From positions 1 to 64,000 of the forward strand of contig JAIUPH010000033.1 in assembly GCA_020161065.1 (NCBI GenBank): a stretch of 64,000 bases of DNA, written 5' to 3'. Source of the DNA: Pseudomonadota bacterium (GTDB lineage Bacteria; Pseudomonadota; Gammaproteobacteria; Burkholderiales; Burkholderiaceae_C). The notes under the pieces were generated by a model, which worked only from the letters and a program-made list of their open reading frames with translations, ran no database searches and was not told where the DNA came from. Of the stretch, positions 17,156 through 25,982 are shown piece after piece. Positions within the stretch are counted from its first letter, which is position 1; the number at the start of each line of letters is the position of its first letter. Both the position numbers and the translations under genes were made by a program.

Positions 17156-17668
17156 ATGCAAGAACACGCTTGGCTGCGCGATGGCGCGTGGCTGTCGCTG
17201 CGCCCGGTGCGCGCGGCCGATGCCGAGCCGCTGCGCCGGCTGATCATGGAGTTGCCGCCGCGCGAGCGGCGCTGGCGCTTCCACGGCGGCGTCAACGGCT
17301 TGTCGGCCGGCCACCTGCAGGCCCTGGTCGAGCCCGGGCCCGACCTGCTGGCCTGGGTGGCCAGCGCCGAAGGCCGCCTGGTGGCCGAGGTGCGCTGCGC
17401 GATCGACCGCGCCGGCGCCGCCGCCGAGCTGGCGGTGATGGTGACGCCCGCGTGGCGCCGCCGCGGCGTGGCGCGCTGGTGCGTGGCCGCCATCAGCGAG
17501 CGCTGCCGCCAACGCGGGCTGCGCTGGATCCACGGCAGCGTGCTGGCCGACAACGCGCCGATGCTGGCCCTGGCGCGGCGCGCCGGCTGCTACTGCGCGC
17601 CTTCGCGCGACGATGCCGCCGTCGTGACGGTCGAGCGTCGCTTGGCGTCCGTTCGATCGTGGCGTTAG
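17156..17668 (+). CDS. GNAT-family N-acetyltransferase
   Basis: 170 aa. The start at ATG 17156 follows an AGGAG-like ribosome-binding site (CAGGAGTTCACC); longer upstream starts lie in repeat-rich noncoding sequence. The core shows LRPVRAADAEPLRRLI, a VMVTPAWRRRGVARW acetyl-CoA-binding motif A and LADNAPMLALARRAGC motif B. It resembles GNAT modules found fused to acyl-CoA synthetases or alone near them, and it lies convergent to the catabolic operon. Substrate unknown. Confidence 0.85.
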   Translation: MQEHAWLRDGAWLSLRPVRAADAEPLRRLIMELPPRERRWRFHGGVNGLSAGHLQALVEPGPDLLAWVASAEGRLVAEVRCAIDRAGAAAELAVMVTPAWRRRGVARWCVAAISERCRQRGLRWIHGSVLADNAPMLALARRAGCYCAPSRDDAAVVTVERRLASVRSWR

Positions 17669-17694
17669 CCCGCGCGAATGAGCGCGAACGAGCG

Positions 17695-18789
17695 TCAGCG
17701 CGGCGCGTACCAGGCGACGCCGGCCGCGTCGTCGCGCACGGTGGCTTCGCCGCGTTCGAGCAGCCAGTTCAGGTAGGCCAGCGCTTCGCCGGTGGCCAGC
17801 TTCAGCACGAACCAGTCGCCCAGGCCGCGGCCGAACAAGGCCTGCACGATGTCGATGGCGCGCTGCGGCGCGGCGGCCAGCGCCTGCCGCGTGCGATCCA
17901 GCGCCCGCCGGCGGCGCGCGGCCAGGCTGTCCAGCCGCGCGTGCAGGCCGCGGAACGGGTCGTCGTGCGCCGGCAGCACCAGCACGTCGTCGGCGATGGC
18001 GTGGCGCAGCTTGTCGAGCGAGCTCAGCCAGTCGTGCAGCGGGTCGGCGTGTGGTTCGGCCGGCAGCACCGAGACGTTGGACGACACCAGCGGCAGCGCC
18101 TGGTCGCCGGAGATCAGCAGCTTGAGCGCCGGGCAGTACAGGCAGGCGTGCTCGGGCGAATGGCCGTTGCCCACCACCACCTGCCATTCGTGCTGGCCGA
18201 CGGTCAGGCGCTGGCCGTCCTGCAGGCGGCGGTGGCCTTCGGGCAGCGGCGAGGTGACCTTGCCGAAGCGGCCATGGCCCTGGCGCACCTGCGCCAGCGA
18301 CGCTTCGTCCCAGCCGGCGCGGCGGTAGAAGGCCAGCACCGGCTCGGGCGCCTCGCGCTCGGCGTCGGCGACGTTGAGGCGCGCGCTCAGGTACTCGGTG
18401 CGCGTCATCCACAGCTCGCAGTTGGCGCGCCGGGTCAGCCAGCCGGCCATGCCGACGTGGTCGCTGTGCATGTGGGTGGCGAACACCCGCGTCAGCGGCT
18501 GGCCGTCGAGTGCGCCGTCGGCGGCGAGCAGCGCGTTCCAGGCGTCGACGCAGACCGGCGCGAACATGCCCGTGTCGACCACCGCCCAGCCGTCGCCGTC
18601 GCGCAGCGCCCAGCAGTTGATGTGCGCGGCCTTGGCCGCCGGCAAGGGCAGGCGCAGCCAGCGCACGCCGGGCGCCACCTCTTTGGCGGCACCGGTTGCC
18701 GGCGCCGGGCCGCAGGGGTAGCGCAGCAGCGCGTCGGCGCGCGGCGGGGTTGGAGACGATGCAGTGGTCGTGAGGGCGTCGACGGTCAT
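17695..18789 (-). CDS. Metallo-beta-lactamase-fold hydrolase
   Basis: 364 aa. The metal-binding motif THMHSDHVG places His106, His108, Asp110 and His111; further metal ligands are expected in GNGHSPEH (His) and SGDQALP (Asp). The C-terminal helical domain is typical of MBL hydrolases acting on thioesters or lactones (glyoxalase II-like). It starts 3 bases after the stop of the acyl-CoA ligase gene and is the last gene of the catabolic minus-strand operon, so an acyl-CoA thioesterase or detoxifying role is plausible (inference). Confidence 0.85.
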   Translation of the reverse strand: MTVDALTTTASSPTPPRADALLRYPCGPAPATGAAKEVAPGVRWLRLPLPAAKAAHINCWALRDGDGWAVVDTGMFAPVCVDAWNALLAADGALDGQPLTRVFATHMHSDHVGMAGWLTRRANCELWMTRTEYLSARLNVADAEREAPEPVLAFYRRAGWDEASLAQVRQGHGRFGKVTSPLPEGHRRLQDGQRLTVGQHEWQVVVGNGHSPEHACLYCPALKLLISGDQALPLVSSNVSVLPAEPHADPLHDWLSSLDKLRHAIADDVLVLPAHDDPFRGLHARLDSLAARRRRALDRTRQALAAAPQRAIDIVQALFGRGLGDWFVLKLATGEALAYLNWLLERGEATVRDDAAGVAWYAPR

Positions 18790-18792
18790 GCT

Positions 18793-20343
18793 TCAGGCGG
18801 CGGGCGGCTGGGGCCCGTACTCGGCGCGCAGCGCGCGCTTGAGGATTTTGCCGGCCGCCGACAGCGGCAGTGCGTCGCGGAACTCCACCGTCTTCGGGCA
18901 CTTGTAGCCGGCGATGGCTTCGTGGCAATGGGCGATCAGCTCGGCCTCACCGGCGGTGGCGCCCGGCCGGCGCACGACGATGGCGTGCACCGCCTCGCCC
19001 CAGCGCGCGTGCGGCACGCCGATCACCGCGCACAGCTCCACGGCGGGGTGGCGCAGCAGCACGGCTTCGACCTCGGCGGAATAGACGTTCTCGCCGCCGC
19101 TGACGATCATGTCCTTGAGGCGGTCGACGATGAAGAGGTAGCCGGCCTCGTCCATGGTGGCGCCGTCGCCGGTGTGCAGCCAGCCGCCGCGCAGCGCCTG
19201 CGCGGTTTCTTCCGGCTTGTTCCAGTAGCCGAGCATGATGTTCGGGCCGCGCACCACGATCTCGCCCACCGTGCCGCGCGGCACCTCGCGGTCGTCGGCG
19301 TCGACGATCTTCACCTCGACGCCGAGCGCGCAGCGGCCGACCGATCGCGACAGGCCGCTGCGGCGCGCCGCCTCGCCGTGGTTCTCCGGCGGGTTGCTCG
19401 ACACGATGGGGCAGGCCTCGGTCAGGCCGTAGGCGTGCGACAGCTCGACCCACGGCAGTTGCGCGGCCATCTGCTCGACCATCGCCGCCGCGCTGGGCGC
19501 GGCGCCGTAGCCCAGGCGCTTCAGGCTGCGCAGGTTGCGCTTGGCAAAGTCGGGGTGGGCCAGCAGCGCCTGCACCATGGTCGGCACCATCACGGTGTCG
19601 TTGATCGCTTCGCGCTCGATGATGGCCAGCACCTCGCCGGGCTCGAAGGCGGCCACCACGGCCTGGCTCTCGCCGGCGATCAACTGCATCACCACGCGCC
19701 CCAGCGCGGCGATGTGAAACAGCGGCGCCACGTGCAGGTTGGTGCTGTTGCGCAGCGCCGGCATCTCGGCCAGCCGCTGGATGCTGGCCGACCACAGGTT
19801 CAGGTGCGACTGCATCACGCCTTTCGGAAAGCCCGTGGTGCCGCCGGTGTACATGATGCAGGCCAGGTCGTCGCCGCTGCGGTAGGCATCGGCCACCGGC
19901 GCGTGCGCGGCGATCAAGGCCTCGAACGACGCCAGGCCCGGCGGCGCTTGGCCGTCGCCGGCATGGATGGCGCGCGGCGCGTGCCGCGCCCGGGCGTCGA
20001 TGGCGGCGAGCAGCGGCACGAAGGCGTCGTCGACGATCAGCAGCCGCGTGTCGCAGTCGTCGAGCGAGTAGACGATCTCGGCCACGCTCCACCGCGTGTT
20101 CACCGGGTTGAGCACGCCGCCGCCCCACCAGACGGCGGCGATGGTTTCGATGAAGCGGTCGGAGTTGAGCGCCAGGATGCCGACGCGGTCGCCGGCGCCC
20201 ATGCCCAGCGCGCGCAAGGCGCCGGCCAGCCGCGCGACGCGGTCGACGAACTCGCGGTAGCTGCGGCGGCGCGCGCCGAAGATGGTCGCGATGCGATCGG
20301 GCGTCTGCTGCAGCGAGCGGTGCAGGGCGAGGGTGAGGGACAT
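18793..20343 (-). CDS. AMP-dependent acyl-CoA synthetase/ligase
   Basis: 516 aa adenylate-forming enzyme. The P-loop TGGTTGFPKG lies at 166-175, with AYGLTEACP (A5), a GDGATMDEAGYLFIVDRLKD hinge region (A7-A8) and the C-terminal Lys in LSAAGKILKRALR. The family activates carboxylic acids to acyl-CoA via acyl-AMP. It is the second CoA-activating enzyme in the operon besides the NDP-forming synthetase, suggesting two acids or two steps are activated. A short/medium-chain or substituted fatty acid is likely; not resolvable further. Confidence 0.92.
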   Translation of the reverse strand: MSLTLALHRSLQQTPDRIATIFGARRRSYREFVDRVARLAGALRALGMGAGDRVGILALNSDRFIETIAAVWWGGGVLNPVNTRWSVAEIVYSLDDCDTRLLIVDDAFVPLLAAIDARARHAPRAIHAGDGQAPPGLASFEALIAAHAPVADAYRSGDDLACIMYTGGTTGFPKGVMQSHLNLWSASIQRLAEMPALRNSTNLHVAPLFHIAALGRVVMQLIAGESQAVVAAFEPGEVLAIIEREAINDTVMVPTMVQALLAHPDFAKRNLRSLKRLGYGAAPSAAAMVEQMAAQLPWVELSHAYGLTEACPIVSSNPPENHGEAARRSGLSRSVGRCALGVEVKIVDADDREVPRGTVGEIVVRGPNIMLGYWNKPEETAQALRGGWLHTGDGATMDEAGYLFIVDRLKDMIVSGGENVYSAEVEAVLLRHPAVELCAVIGVPHARWGEAVHAIVVRRPGATAGEAELIAHCHEAIAGYKCPKTVEFRDALPLSAAGKILKRALRAEYGPQPPAA

Positions 20344-20426
20344 GCGACGCCTTCCCGCGAACGCTCACGGGCCCGGCAGGCGCAGCGCAAAGCGCGTCGG
20401 CGCCAACCGCCGCGGCAGCCTCGCCG

Positions 20427-21197
20427 TCATGGCAGTTCGTTGCGCGGGTCCTGGCGCAGCACCACCTTCCAGGCCTCGGTGGCGATCGGCGCGCGCTGCT
20501 CTTCCACCAGGTGCGCCAGCAGCCCGGCCGAACGCCCCACCAGCGACAGGCCGCGGGCGATCAGCGGGTCCAGCCCCATCGCGGCGACGATCGCGGCAAT
20601 GGCGCCGACCGCATTCAGCGGCAGCTTCTTGTTCAGCTCGCCGGCCAGCGCGTCGCCGATGGCTTCCATCAGCCGCCAGTGCAGGCCGTAGTAGCCGTTG
20701 GCGCGCGACAGCTCGCGCAGGCTGGGCACGCGCGGGTCGCCGTTGACGTGGATCGGATGGCCGAGGCCGTAGATCGCGCGGCGCTCGCGCCGGTACTGCG
20801 CGACGACGGCGCGCGCCGCCTCGCGCACGGCTTCGTCGCCGGCGTCGGCGGGCAGCTCGCGGGCGGCGGCGATCAGCATCTCGGCGGCGTTCTGCATGGT
20901 GCCCAGGAACACGCTGCCGGCGCCCAGCAGCCCGGCCGCGACGGCGCCTTGCAGCGCCTCCGGCGCGCCGGCGTAGGTGAGGCGCGCCGACAGCGAACTC
21001 GGCGTGATGCCGTGGTCGGCCGTGGTCACCAGCAGCGCGTTGACCATGACCTTCTCGCGCGCGCTCGGCGCGCGCGCCAGCACGGTGTGGAAGATCATGT
21101 CGACGAAGTCGAACTTGCCGATGATCTCGGTGGCCAGGTTCAGGCCGCGCACCTTGATCTCGTCGATCGACGTGTAGCCGATGTCGGTCTTCAGCAT
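20427..21197 (-). CDS. Citrate-synthase-fold lyase (citryl-CoA lyase-like)
   Basis: 256 aa, shorter than true citrate synthase (~430 aa) and matching the citryl-CoA lyase/ATP-citrate lyase C-domain size. His62 (ADHGITPSSLSAR) corresponds to the ADHxxNAS His, and His147 lies in GLGHPIHVNGDPR. The region where these enzymes carry the catalytic Asp (LNVDG-like) reads LNAVGAI (194-200), with Val at the expected Asp position by my alignment. Its start overlaps the end of the NDP-forming acyl-CoA synthetase by 7 bases. Expected chemistry is cleavage or condensation of a 3-hydroxy-acyl-CoA; the true substrate is unknown. Confidence 0.82.
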   Translation of the reverse strand: MLKTDIGYTSIDEIKVRGLNLATEIIGKFDFVDMIFHTVLARAPSAREKVMVNALLVTTADHGITPSSLSARLTYAGAPEALQGAVAAGLLGAGSVFLGTMQNAAEMLIAAARELPADAGDEAVREAARAVVAQYRRERRAIYGLGHPIHVNGDPRVPSLRELSRANGYYGLHWRLMEAIGDALAGELNKKLPLNAVGAIAAIVAAMGLDPLIARGLSLVGRSAGLLAHLVEEQRAPIATEAWKVVLRQDPRNELP

Positions 21198-23332
21198 TCG
21201 AAAGCCTCCTTGGATGCGGTGGTGAGGACGGCGTCGAGCGCCATGACGCCGAGGCCGCGCGCACGCACCGCCAGCGGGTTGACCTCCAGCTCCTCGATGT
21301 GCGCCGCGTGGCGGACGACGAAGTCGCTCAAGGCGACGAGCGCGGCCACCAGCGCCTCGATGTCGAAGGGCGGCTGGCCGCGGCGGCCAGCCAGCAGCGC
21401 GTGGCAGCGCGTCGCGCGCACCAGGGCCAGCGCAGAAGCCGGCGTCAGCGGCAGCAGCGCGCGGCTCACGTCCTTGAACAGCTCGACCGCCACGCCGCCG
21501 AGGCCGAAGGTGCACAGGTGGCCGAACACCGGGTCGCGCTGGATGCCGACCACCACTTCGACGAAGGGCTGGTCGAGCTGGGTCTCGACCAGCACGCCTT
21601 CGATCGCCGCCGCGCCTTGCGCGCGGCCGACGTCGGCGACGATGGCGTCGAACGCGGCCTTCGCCTCGGCGGCCGACCGCAGCCCCAGGCGCACGCCGCC
21701 GACATCGGTCTTGTGCGTGATGGTGGCGCTCAGCACTTTCAGCGCCACCTGCGGCGCGCCGAGGGCGGCGAAGGCGGCGGCGGCTTCGTCGGCGCTGCGC
21801 GCCAGCCTGGAGTCGGGCACCGCCACGCCGGCCTGCTGCAGCAGCCGCTTGGCGGCGGCCTCGGTCAGCGTGGTGGTGCTGGCCGGCGCCGGGCCGGCGC
21901 GGCCCAGCGGCTGCCATTGCGGGTCGTGGCCGGCCTGCCAGCGGCCGTGCTCGATGTAGCGGCCGATGGCCGCGACGGCATTGCGCACCGAGCGCATCGG
22001 CGCCAGGCCGCCGGCGATCAACGCCGCCTGGCCGGCGCCGCTGCGGTCGCTGATCCAGATCGGCAGCAGCGGCTTCTTCACGTCGGCCTGCACGCGCACC
22101 ATGCTCTGCGCCATCAGCTCGGTGGTCTGGCGGTACTCCACGGGGATGGGCACCACCACCAGGCCGGTGTCGGGGTCGTCGGCGGTGGCCTTCAGCGTGG
22201 CGTAGGCGATCTCGGCGTTGACCAGCACCTCGGCCGTCACGTCGACCGGGTTGCCGATCGGCGCGTAAGGCGGCAGCCAGCGGCGCAAGGCGTCGAGCGT
22301 CGGCGGCGCCAGCTCCGACATCGTGAGCCCGGCGACGCCGATGCGGTCGGAGGTGAGGGCGCCGGTGCCGCCGGAGAAGCAGTACACGGCGATCTTCTCG
22401 CGCCCGCTGGGCCGGCCGCGCGCCAGCAGCGTGGCGGCGTCGACGGCTTCGTCGATGTCGTCGACCTCGACGATGCCCAGCTCGCGGAACACCGCGGCGT
22501 TGACCTCGGCCGAGCCGGTGATCGCCGCGGTGTGCGAGGCGGCGGCCTTGACGCCGTAGTCGGACTTGCCGACCTTGATGGCGACGATGGGCTTGCCGCG
22601 CCGCGCCGCGTGCAGCGCGGCGGCCATGAAGCGCGCGCCGTCGCGCACGCCTTCGATCACGGTGTAGATGACGCGGATGTCGGGCGCGTCGGCCATGTAG
22701 TGGATGTAGTCGCTGACCTCGAGGTCGGCCTCGTTGCCGCTGGAGCACCACAGCCCGCTGCCGACGCCGCGCGCCATCGCGCTTTGCATGAAGGCGCGGC
22801 CGAGGCCGCCGCCTTGCGTGGCCACGCCGATGGGGCCGGGCATGCGGTCCAGCCGGTAGGCCGGCGAGAAGCTCATGCCCAGGCGGCCGTTGATGTTGTT
22901 CAGCCCCGGGCAGTTGGGGCCGTAGATGCGCATGCCGCTGCGCTGCGCGATGGCGCGCATGCGCGCCTCGGCGTCGCGGCCGGCCTCGCCGAGTTCGCCG
23001 AAGCCGGACGTGAAGACGATGGCAAAGCGCGTGCCGATGCGGGCGCAGTCTTCCAGCGCGGCGATGGCCGCGCCGGCCGGCACGGCGACGATGGCGACAT
23101 CGGGCGCGGCCGCCAGGTCGAGCACCGAGCGCAGGCAGGGACGGCCGGCCACCGCGTCGCGGCCGGGGTTGACCAGCGACAGCTCGCCGTGCCAGTCGGA
23201 ATGGTCGAGCAGGTTCTCCAGCGTGCGCGCGCCGATGCTGTGGGGCTTGTCCGACGCGCCGACCAGCGCGATCGAGCGCGGCAGCACCAGGCGCGACAGG
23301 TCCTGGAACTCGATGGCGGCGGCCTGGCTCAT
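21191..23332 (-). CDS. NDP-forming acyl-CoA synthetase (ACD/SucCD-like fused)
   Basis: 713 aa. The domain order is CoA-binding (LPRSIALVGASDKP; GPNCPGLNN), succinyl-CoA-synthetase-like (SASHT-type motif AASHTAAITGS with phosphohistidine candidate His267), then an ATP-grasp domain after ~residue 490 (AAAKRLLQQAGVAVPDSRLA; LKVLSATITHKTDVGGV). Such proteins interconvert acyl-CoA plus NDP/Pi and acid plus NTP. The 7-base overlap with the citryl-CoA-lyase-like gene makes a two-protein module functionally reminiscent of ATP-citrate lyase, though with a different domain order. First committed activation enzyme of the operon (inference). Confidence 0.9.
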   Translation of the reverse strand: MSQAAAIEFQDLSRLVLPRSIALVGASDKPHSIGARTLENLLDHSDWHGELSLVNPGRDAVAGRPCLRSVLDLAAAPDVAIVAVPAGAAIAALEDCARIGTRFAIVFTSGFGELGEAGRDAEARMRAIAQRSGMRIYGPNCPGLNNINGRLGMSFSPAYRLDRMPGPIGVATQGGGLGRAFMQSAMARGVGSGLWCSSGNEADLEVSDYIHYMADAPDIRVIYTVIEGVRDGARFMAAALHAARRGKPIVAIKVGKSDYGVKAAASHTAAITGSAEVNAAVFRELGIVEVDDIDEAVDAATLLARGRPSGREKIAVYCFSGGTGALTSDRIGVAGLTMSELAPPTLDALRRWLPPYAPIGNPVDVTAEVLVNAEIAYATLKATADDPDTGLVVVPIPVEYRQTTELMAQSMVRVQADVKKPLLPIWISDRSGAGQAALIAGGLAPMRSVRNAVAAIGRYIEHGRWQAGHDPQWQPLGRAGPAPASTTTLTEAAAKRLLQQAGVAVPDSRLARSADEAAAAFAALGAPQVALKVLSATITHKTDVGGVRLGLRSAAEAKAAFDAIVADVGRAQGAAAIEGVLVETQLDQPFVEVVVGIQRDPVFGHLCTFGLGGVAVELFKDVSRALLPLTPASALALVRATRCHALLAGRRGQPPFDIEALVAALVALSDFVVRHAAHIEELEVNPLAVRARGLGVMALDAVLTTASKEAFEC

Positions 23333-23348
23333 GGGGCTAACGTCGCGT

Positions 23349-23840
23349 TTATCCGGCTGCCTGCTGCCGCCGCGCCAGCAGGCAGGTGGCGCCCAGTTCG
23401 CAGGCCACTTCGCCGCGCTGGTTGATGGCCTTGCGCATGAAGCGCACGATGCCGCGCTCGGGGTTGCGCGTCTCGCGCTGCTCGACGACCTCGATCTCGA
23501 CGTGCAGCGTGTCGTCGATGAAGGTCGGCTTGGGGTACTTGATGGTGTTCTCCAGCACCCCGAACAGCGCGCCTTCCATCAGCTGGTTGACGATCGAGCG
23601 CGAGGTCAGCCCGGCCATGAACGAGGCGACCAGCATGCCGTGCGCGATGCGCTGGCCCATGATCGAGCGCTTGGCGTACTCGGCATCGACGTGCAGGCGG
23701 TTGAAGTCGCCGGTCAGCGCGGCGAAGGCGGCGACGTCGCCTTCGGTGATGGTGCGCGACGAGGTGGTGTAGCGCGTGCCGACCGGCAGGTCTTCCCAGA
23801 AGAGGGCCAGCTGGCCGACGTGCTCGACGAGGTTGCTCAT
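23349..23840 (-). CDS. MaoC-family (R)-enoyl-CoA hydratase
   Basis: 163 aa hot-dog-fold protein with the hydratase 2 motif: DFNRLHVDAEYAKRSIMGQR, including catalytic-type Asp and His, followed by IAHGML. The family adds water to trans-2-enoyl-CoA. It lies between an acyl-CoA dehydrogenase and the CoA synthetase in the operon, consistent with hydrating the dehydrogenase product. Length and start (MSNLVEHV) are normal. Confidence 0.9.
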   Translation of the reverse strand: MSNLVEHVGQLALFWEDLPVGTRYTTSSRTITEGDVAAFAALTGDFNRLHVDAEYAKRSIMGQRIAHGMLVASFMAGLTSRSIVNQLMEGALFGVLENTIKYPKPTFIDDTLHVEIEVVEQRETRNPERGIVRFMRKAINQRGEVACELGATCLLARRQQAAG

Positions 23841-23864
23841 GGCGGGTCTTTCGGGAGGGCGTGC

Positions 23865-25028
23865 TCAGGTGAGGGCGGAGATGCCGAGGATCTCGCGGCC
23901 GATGATCAGCGTCTGGATCTCGGTCGTGCCCTCGGGAATCATGCCGCCGCGGGTGTCGCGGAAGATGCGCTCGATCGGGTACTCGGTGGCATAGCCCATG
24001 CCGCCGTGCACCTGCAGCGCGAGGTTGGCCACCTCGTGCGCGGCCTCGGTGGCGTAGAGCTTGGCGACCGAGGTCTCCAGCCGCGCCGGCTGCCCGGTCT
24101 GCATGGCGCGCGCGGCGCGGTAGCCCAGCGCGCGCGCGGCCTGCGTCTTCATCGTCATCTCGACGATGTGCTTCTGGATCAGCTGGAAGCTGGCGATCGG
24201 CCGGCCGAACTGCCGGCGGTCGAGCGCGTAGCGCGTCGACAGGTCCAGCGCGCATTGCGCGGCGCCCACCGCGCCCATCGCCACGTTGAGGCGGCCGAAG
24301 TTCAGGCCGATGAGGATTTGCTTGAGCCCCTGGCCTTCCTGCCCCAGCAGGTTGGCCGCCGGGATCTCGGCGTCGTCGAAGCTGAACGCCGCCGTGCCGG
24401 TGGGGCGCACGAACATGGTCTCGACCGGCTTCACGTCGAAGGCGGTGTGCGCCTTCTCCACCAGGAACAGCGAGAGCCCGCCATCGCACTGCGCGCTGAA
24501 GGTGCGCGCGACGACGATGCCGAAGTCGGCGAACAGCCCGCCGGTGACCCACAGCTTGGCGCCGTTGAGCACGTAGCGGTCGCCGCGGCGGTCGGCGCGG
24601 GTCTTGATCTCGGCGACGTTGGAACCGACGTCGGGCTCGGAGATCGAGACGAAGGCGCGGCGCCGGTTGTGCAGCAGCGGGCGCATGAAGCGCGCCTTGT
24701 GCTCTTCGCTGCCGTAGGCGTCGATCAGGCCGGCGACGATGTTCAGCGTGTTGACGATGACGCGCAGCGACAGCCAGCAGTAGCCCAGCTCTTCCATCAT
24801 CACCGCCCAGGTCGGGTGGTCCAGGCCCAGGCCGCCGGCCGCCTCGGGCAAGGTGCCGCCGAGGTAGCCGAAGTCGGCCAGGCCGTCGAGCACCTCGTAG
24901 GGGAAGCGCTTGTCGGCCTCGGCGCGCTGGATCAGCGGCGCCACCTCGCGCTGCAGGTAGCGGCGGATGTGCTCGCGCATCAGCACCTGCTCGGGCGTGA
25001 GCCCGTCGACGTCGACCGCGTCAGCCAT
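23865..25028 (-). CDS. Acyl-CoA dehydrogenase (FAD-dependent)
   Basis: 387 aa from ATG 25028; an alternative ATG at 25037 adds three residues and overlaps the SDR stop. Family motifs include FVSISEPDVGSNVAEIKT, RQFGRPIASFQLIQ, LQVHGGMGYATEYPIER and the C-terminal EGTTEIQ carrying the catalytic-base Glu position. It oxidises acyl-CoA to 2-enoyl-CoA, passing electrons to ETF. It lies one base after the SDR stop and 24 bases before maoC-like. A second paralogue is on the opposite arm of the divergon. Confidence 0.93.
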   Translation of the reverse strand: MADAVDVDGLTPEQVLMREHIRRYLQREVAPLIQRAEADKRFPYEVLDGLADFGYLGGTLPEAAGGLGLDHPTWAVMMEELGYCWLSLRVIVNTLNIVAGLIDAYGSEEHKARFMRPLLHNRRRAFVSISEPDVGSNVAEIKTRADRRGDRYVLNGAKLWVTGGLFADFGIVVARTFSAQCDGGLSLFLVEKAHTAFDVKPVETMFVRPTGTAAFSFDDAEIPAANLLGQEGQGLKQILIGLNFGRLNVAMGAVGAAQCALDLSTRYALDRRQFGRPIASFQLIQKHIVEMTMKTQAARALGYRAARAMQTGQPARLETSVAKLYATEAAHEVANLALQVHGGMGYATEYPIERIFRDTRGGMIPEGTTEIQTLIIGREILGISALT

Positions 25029-25029
25029 G

Positions 25030-25779
25030 TCAGCCATAGCGGCCGCCGGTGACGTACAGCGTGGTGCCGGTGATGTAGCGCGCGTGCTCCGACGCCAGGA
25101 AGGCGACGGCGCCGGCCACGTCGCCGGGCTGGCCGGCAAACGGCACGAGGTTCTTGGCCTTGACGTTTTCAACGATGGTGTCGAAGTTGGGCAGGCTCTT
25201 GATGTAGTCGGTCTCGATGAAGCCGGGGGCGATGGCGTTGACCGTGACGCCCTTGCGTCCCTGCTCCATGGCCAGCGCGCGCGTGAAGCCGACGATGCCG
25301 GCCTTGGCCGCCGAGTAGTTGGCCTGCCCGGGGTTGCCGAACAGCGCGCGCGAGCTGATGTTGACGACGCGGCCCCAGCCGTTCTCGTGCATCAGCGGCA
25401 GCGCGGCGCGGCAGCAGTGGAAGGCGCCTTTCAAGGTGACGTCGAGCACGAGGTCCCAGTCGGCCTCGTCCATCTTCAAGAGCGTGCGGTCCTTCACCAG
25501 GCCGGCGTTGTTGACGAGCACGTCGACGCGGCCGAAGGCCTCGCGCGCGGCCGCCACCATCTGCCGCACCGGCGCTTCGCGGCGCACGTCGCAGGCGGTG
25601 CCGATCGCGCGGCCGCCGGCGGCGACGATCTGCGCCGCGGTGGCGGCGGCGCCGTCGCCGTCGAGGTCGGTGATGACCACCGCCATGCCTTCGCGCGCCA
25701 GGAAGCGCGCGGTCTCGGCGCCGATGCCGCGTGCCGATCCGGTGACGATGGCGACGCGGTTCTGCAAGCCCAGGTCCAT
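25030..25779 (-). CDS. SDR-family oxidoreductase (FabG-like 3-hydroxyacyl-CoA dehydrogenase)
   Basis: 249 aa classical short-chain dehydrogenase. The cofactor loop is TGSARGIG near the N-terminus, then NNAGLV, the catalytic Ser in NISSRALFG, and the YSAAKAG Tyr-Lys pair. It uses NAD(P)(H) to oxidise or reduce a hydroxyacyl thioester. It is the first intact gene of the minus arm of the catabolic divergon. A 3-hydroxyacyl-CoA substrate is inferred from the MaoC and dehydrogenase neighbours. Confidence 0.92.
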   Translation of the reverse strand: MDLGLQNRVAIVTGSARGIGAETARFLAREGMAVVITDLDGDGAAATAAQIVAAGGRAIGTACDVRREAPVRQMVAAAREAFGRVDVLVNNAGLVKDRTLLKMDEADWDLVLDVTLKGAFHCCRAALPLMHENGWGRVVNISSRALFGNPGQANYSAAKAGIVGFTRALAMEQGRKGVTVNAIAPGFIETDYIKSLPNFDTIVENVKAKNLVPFAGQPGDVAGAVAFLASEHARYITGTTLYVTGGRYG

Positions 25780-25795
25780 GGCATCTCCTTTGCGT

Positions 25796-25963
25796 TCAAC
25801 TGGGTGTGGGGGCTTCGTCCAGCAGGCCCGCGCACACCGCGCGCAGCGCCTGTTCGCGCGGCAGCAGGCCGAGCAGCGCCTTGCCCAAGGCCGAGGCGTG
25901 CAGCGACACGCGCTCGCCGAACACGCCCATGGTGCGGCTGGTGCCGGGAACGATGGCAGGCAT
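25796..25963 (-). pseudogene. IclR-family regulator remnant with internal deletion
   Basis: A 55-codon ORF. The first 15 residues (MPAIVPGTSRTMGVF) match the N-terminus of the intact IclR protein at 29644 (MPTHIPAAERTLAVF). The next segment, GERVSLHASALGKALLGLL, matches residues ~140-160 of the same protein (GERVAAHASALGKSLLGLL). The intervening DNA-binding wing-helix and start of the effector domain are missing and the C-terminus stops early. The frame is preserved, so a short peptide could still be made, but DNA binding should be lost. It sits where a divergon regulator would normally be, 16 bases before the SDR. Confidence 0.8.
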
Positions 25964-25982
25964 GGTGCGAAAAGGGCTTGCC

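Noticed and set aside
16960-20691. A 1243-codon plus-strand ORF over the GNAT, MBL and ligase region
   Set aside because: Overlaps a same-strand GNAT in another frame and is antisense to conserved enzymes; no domain features.
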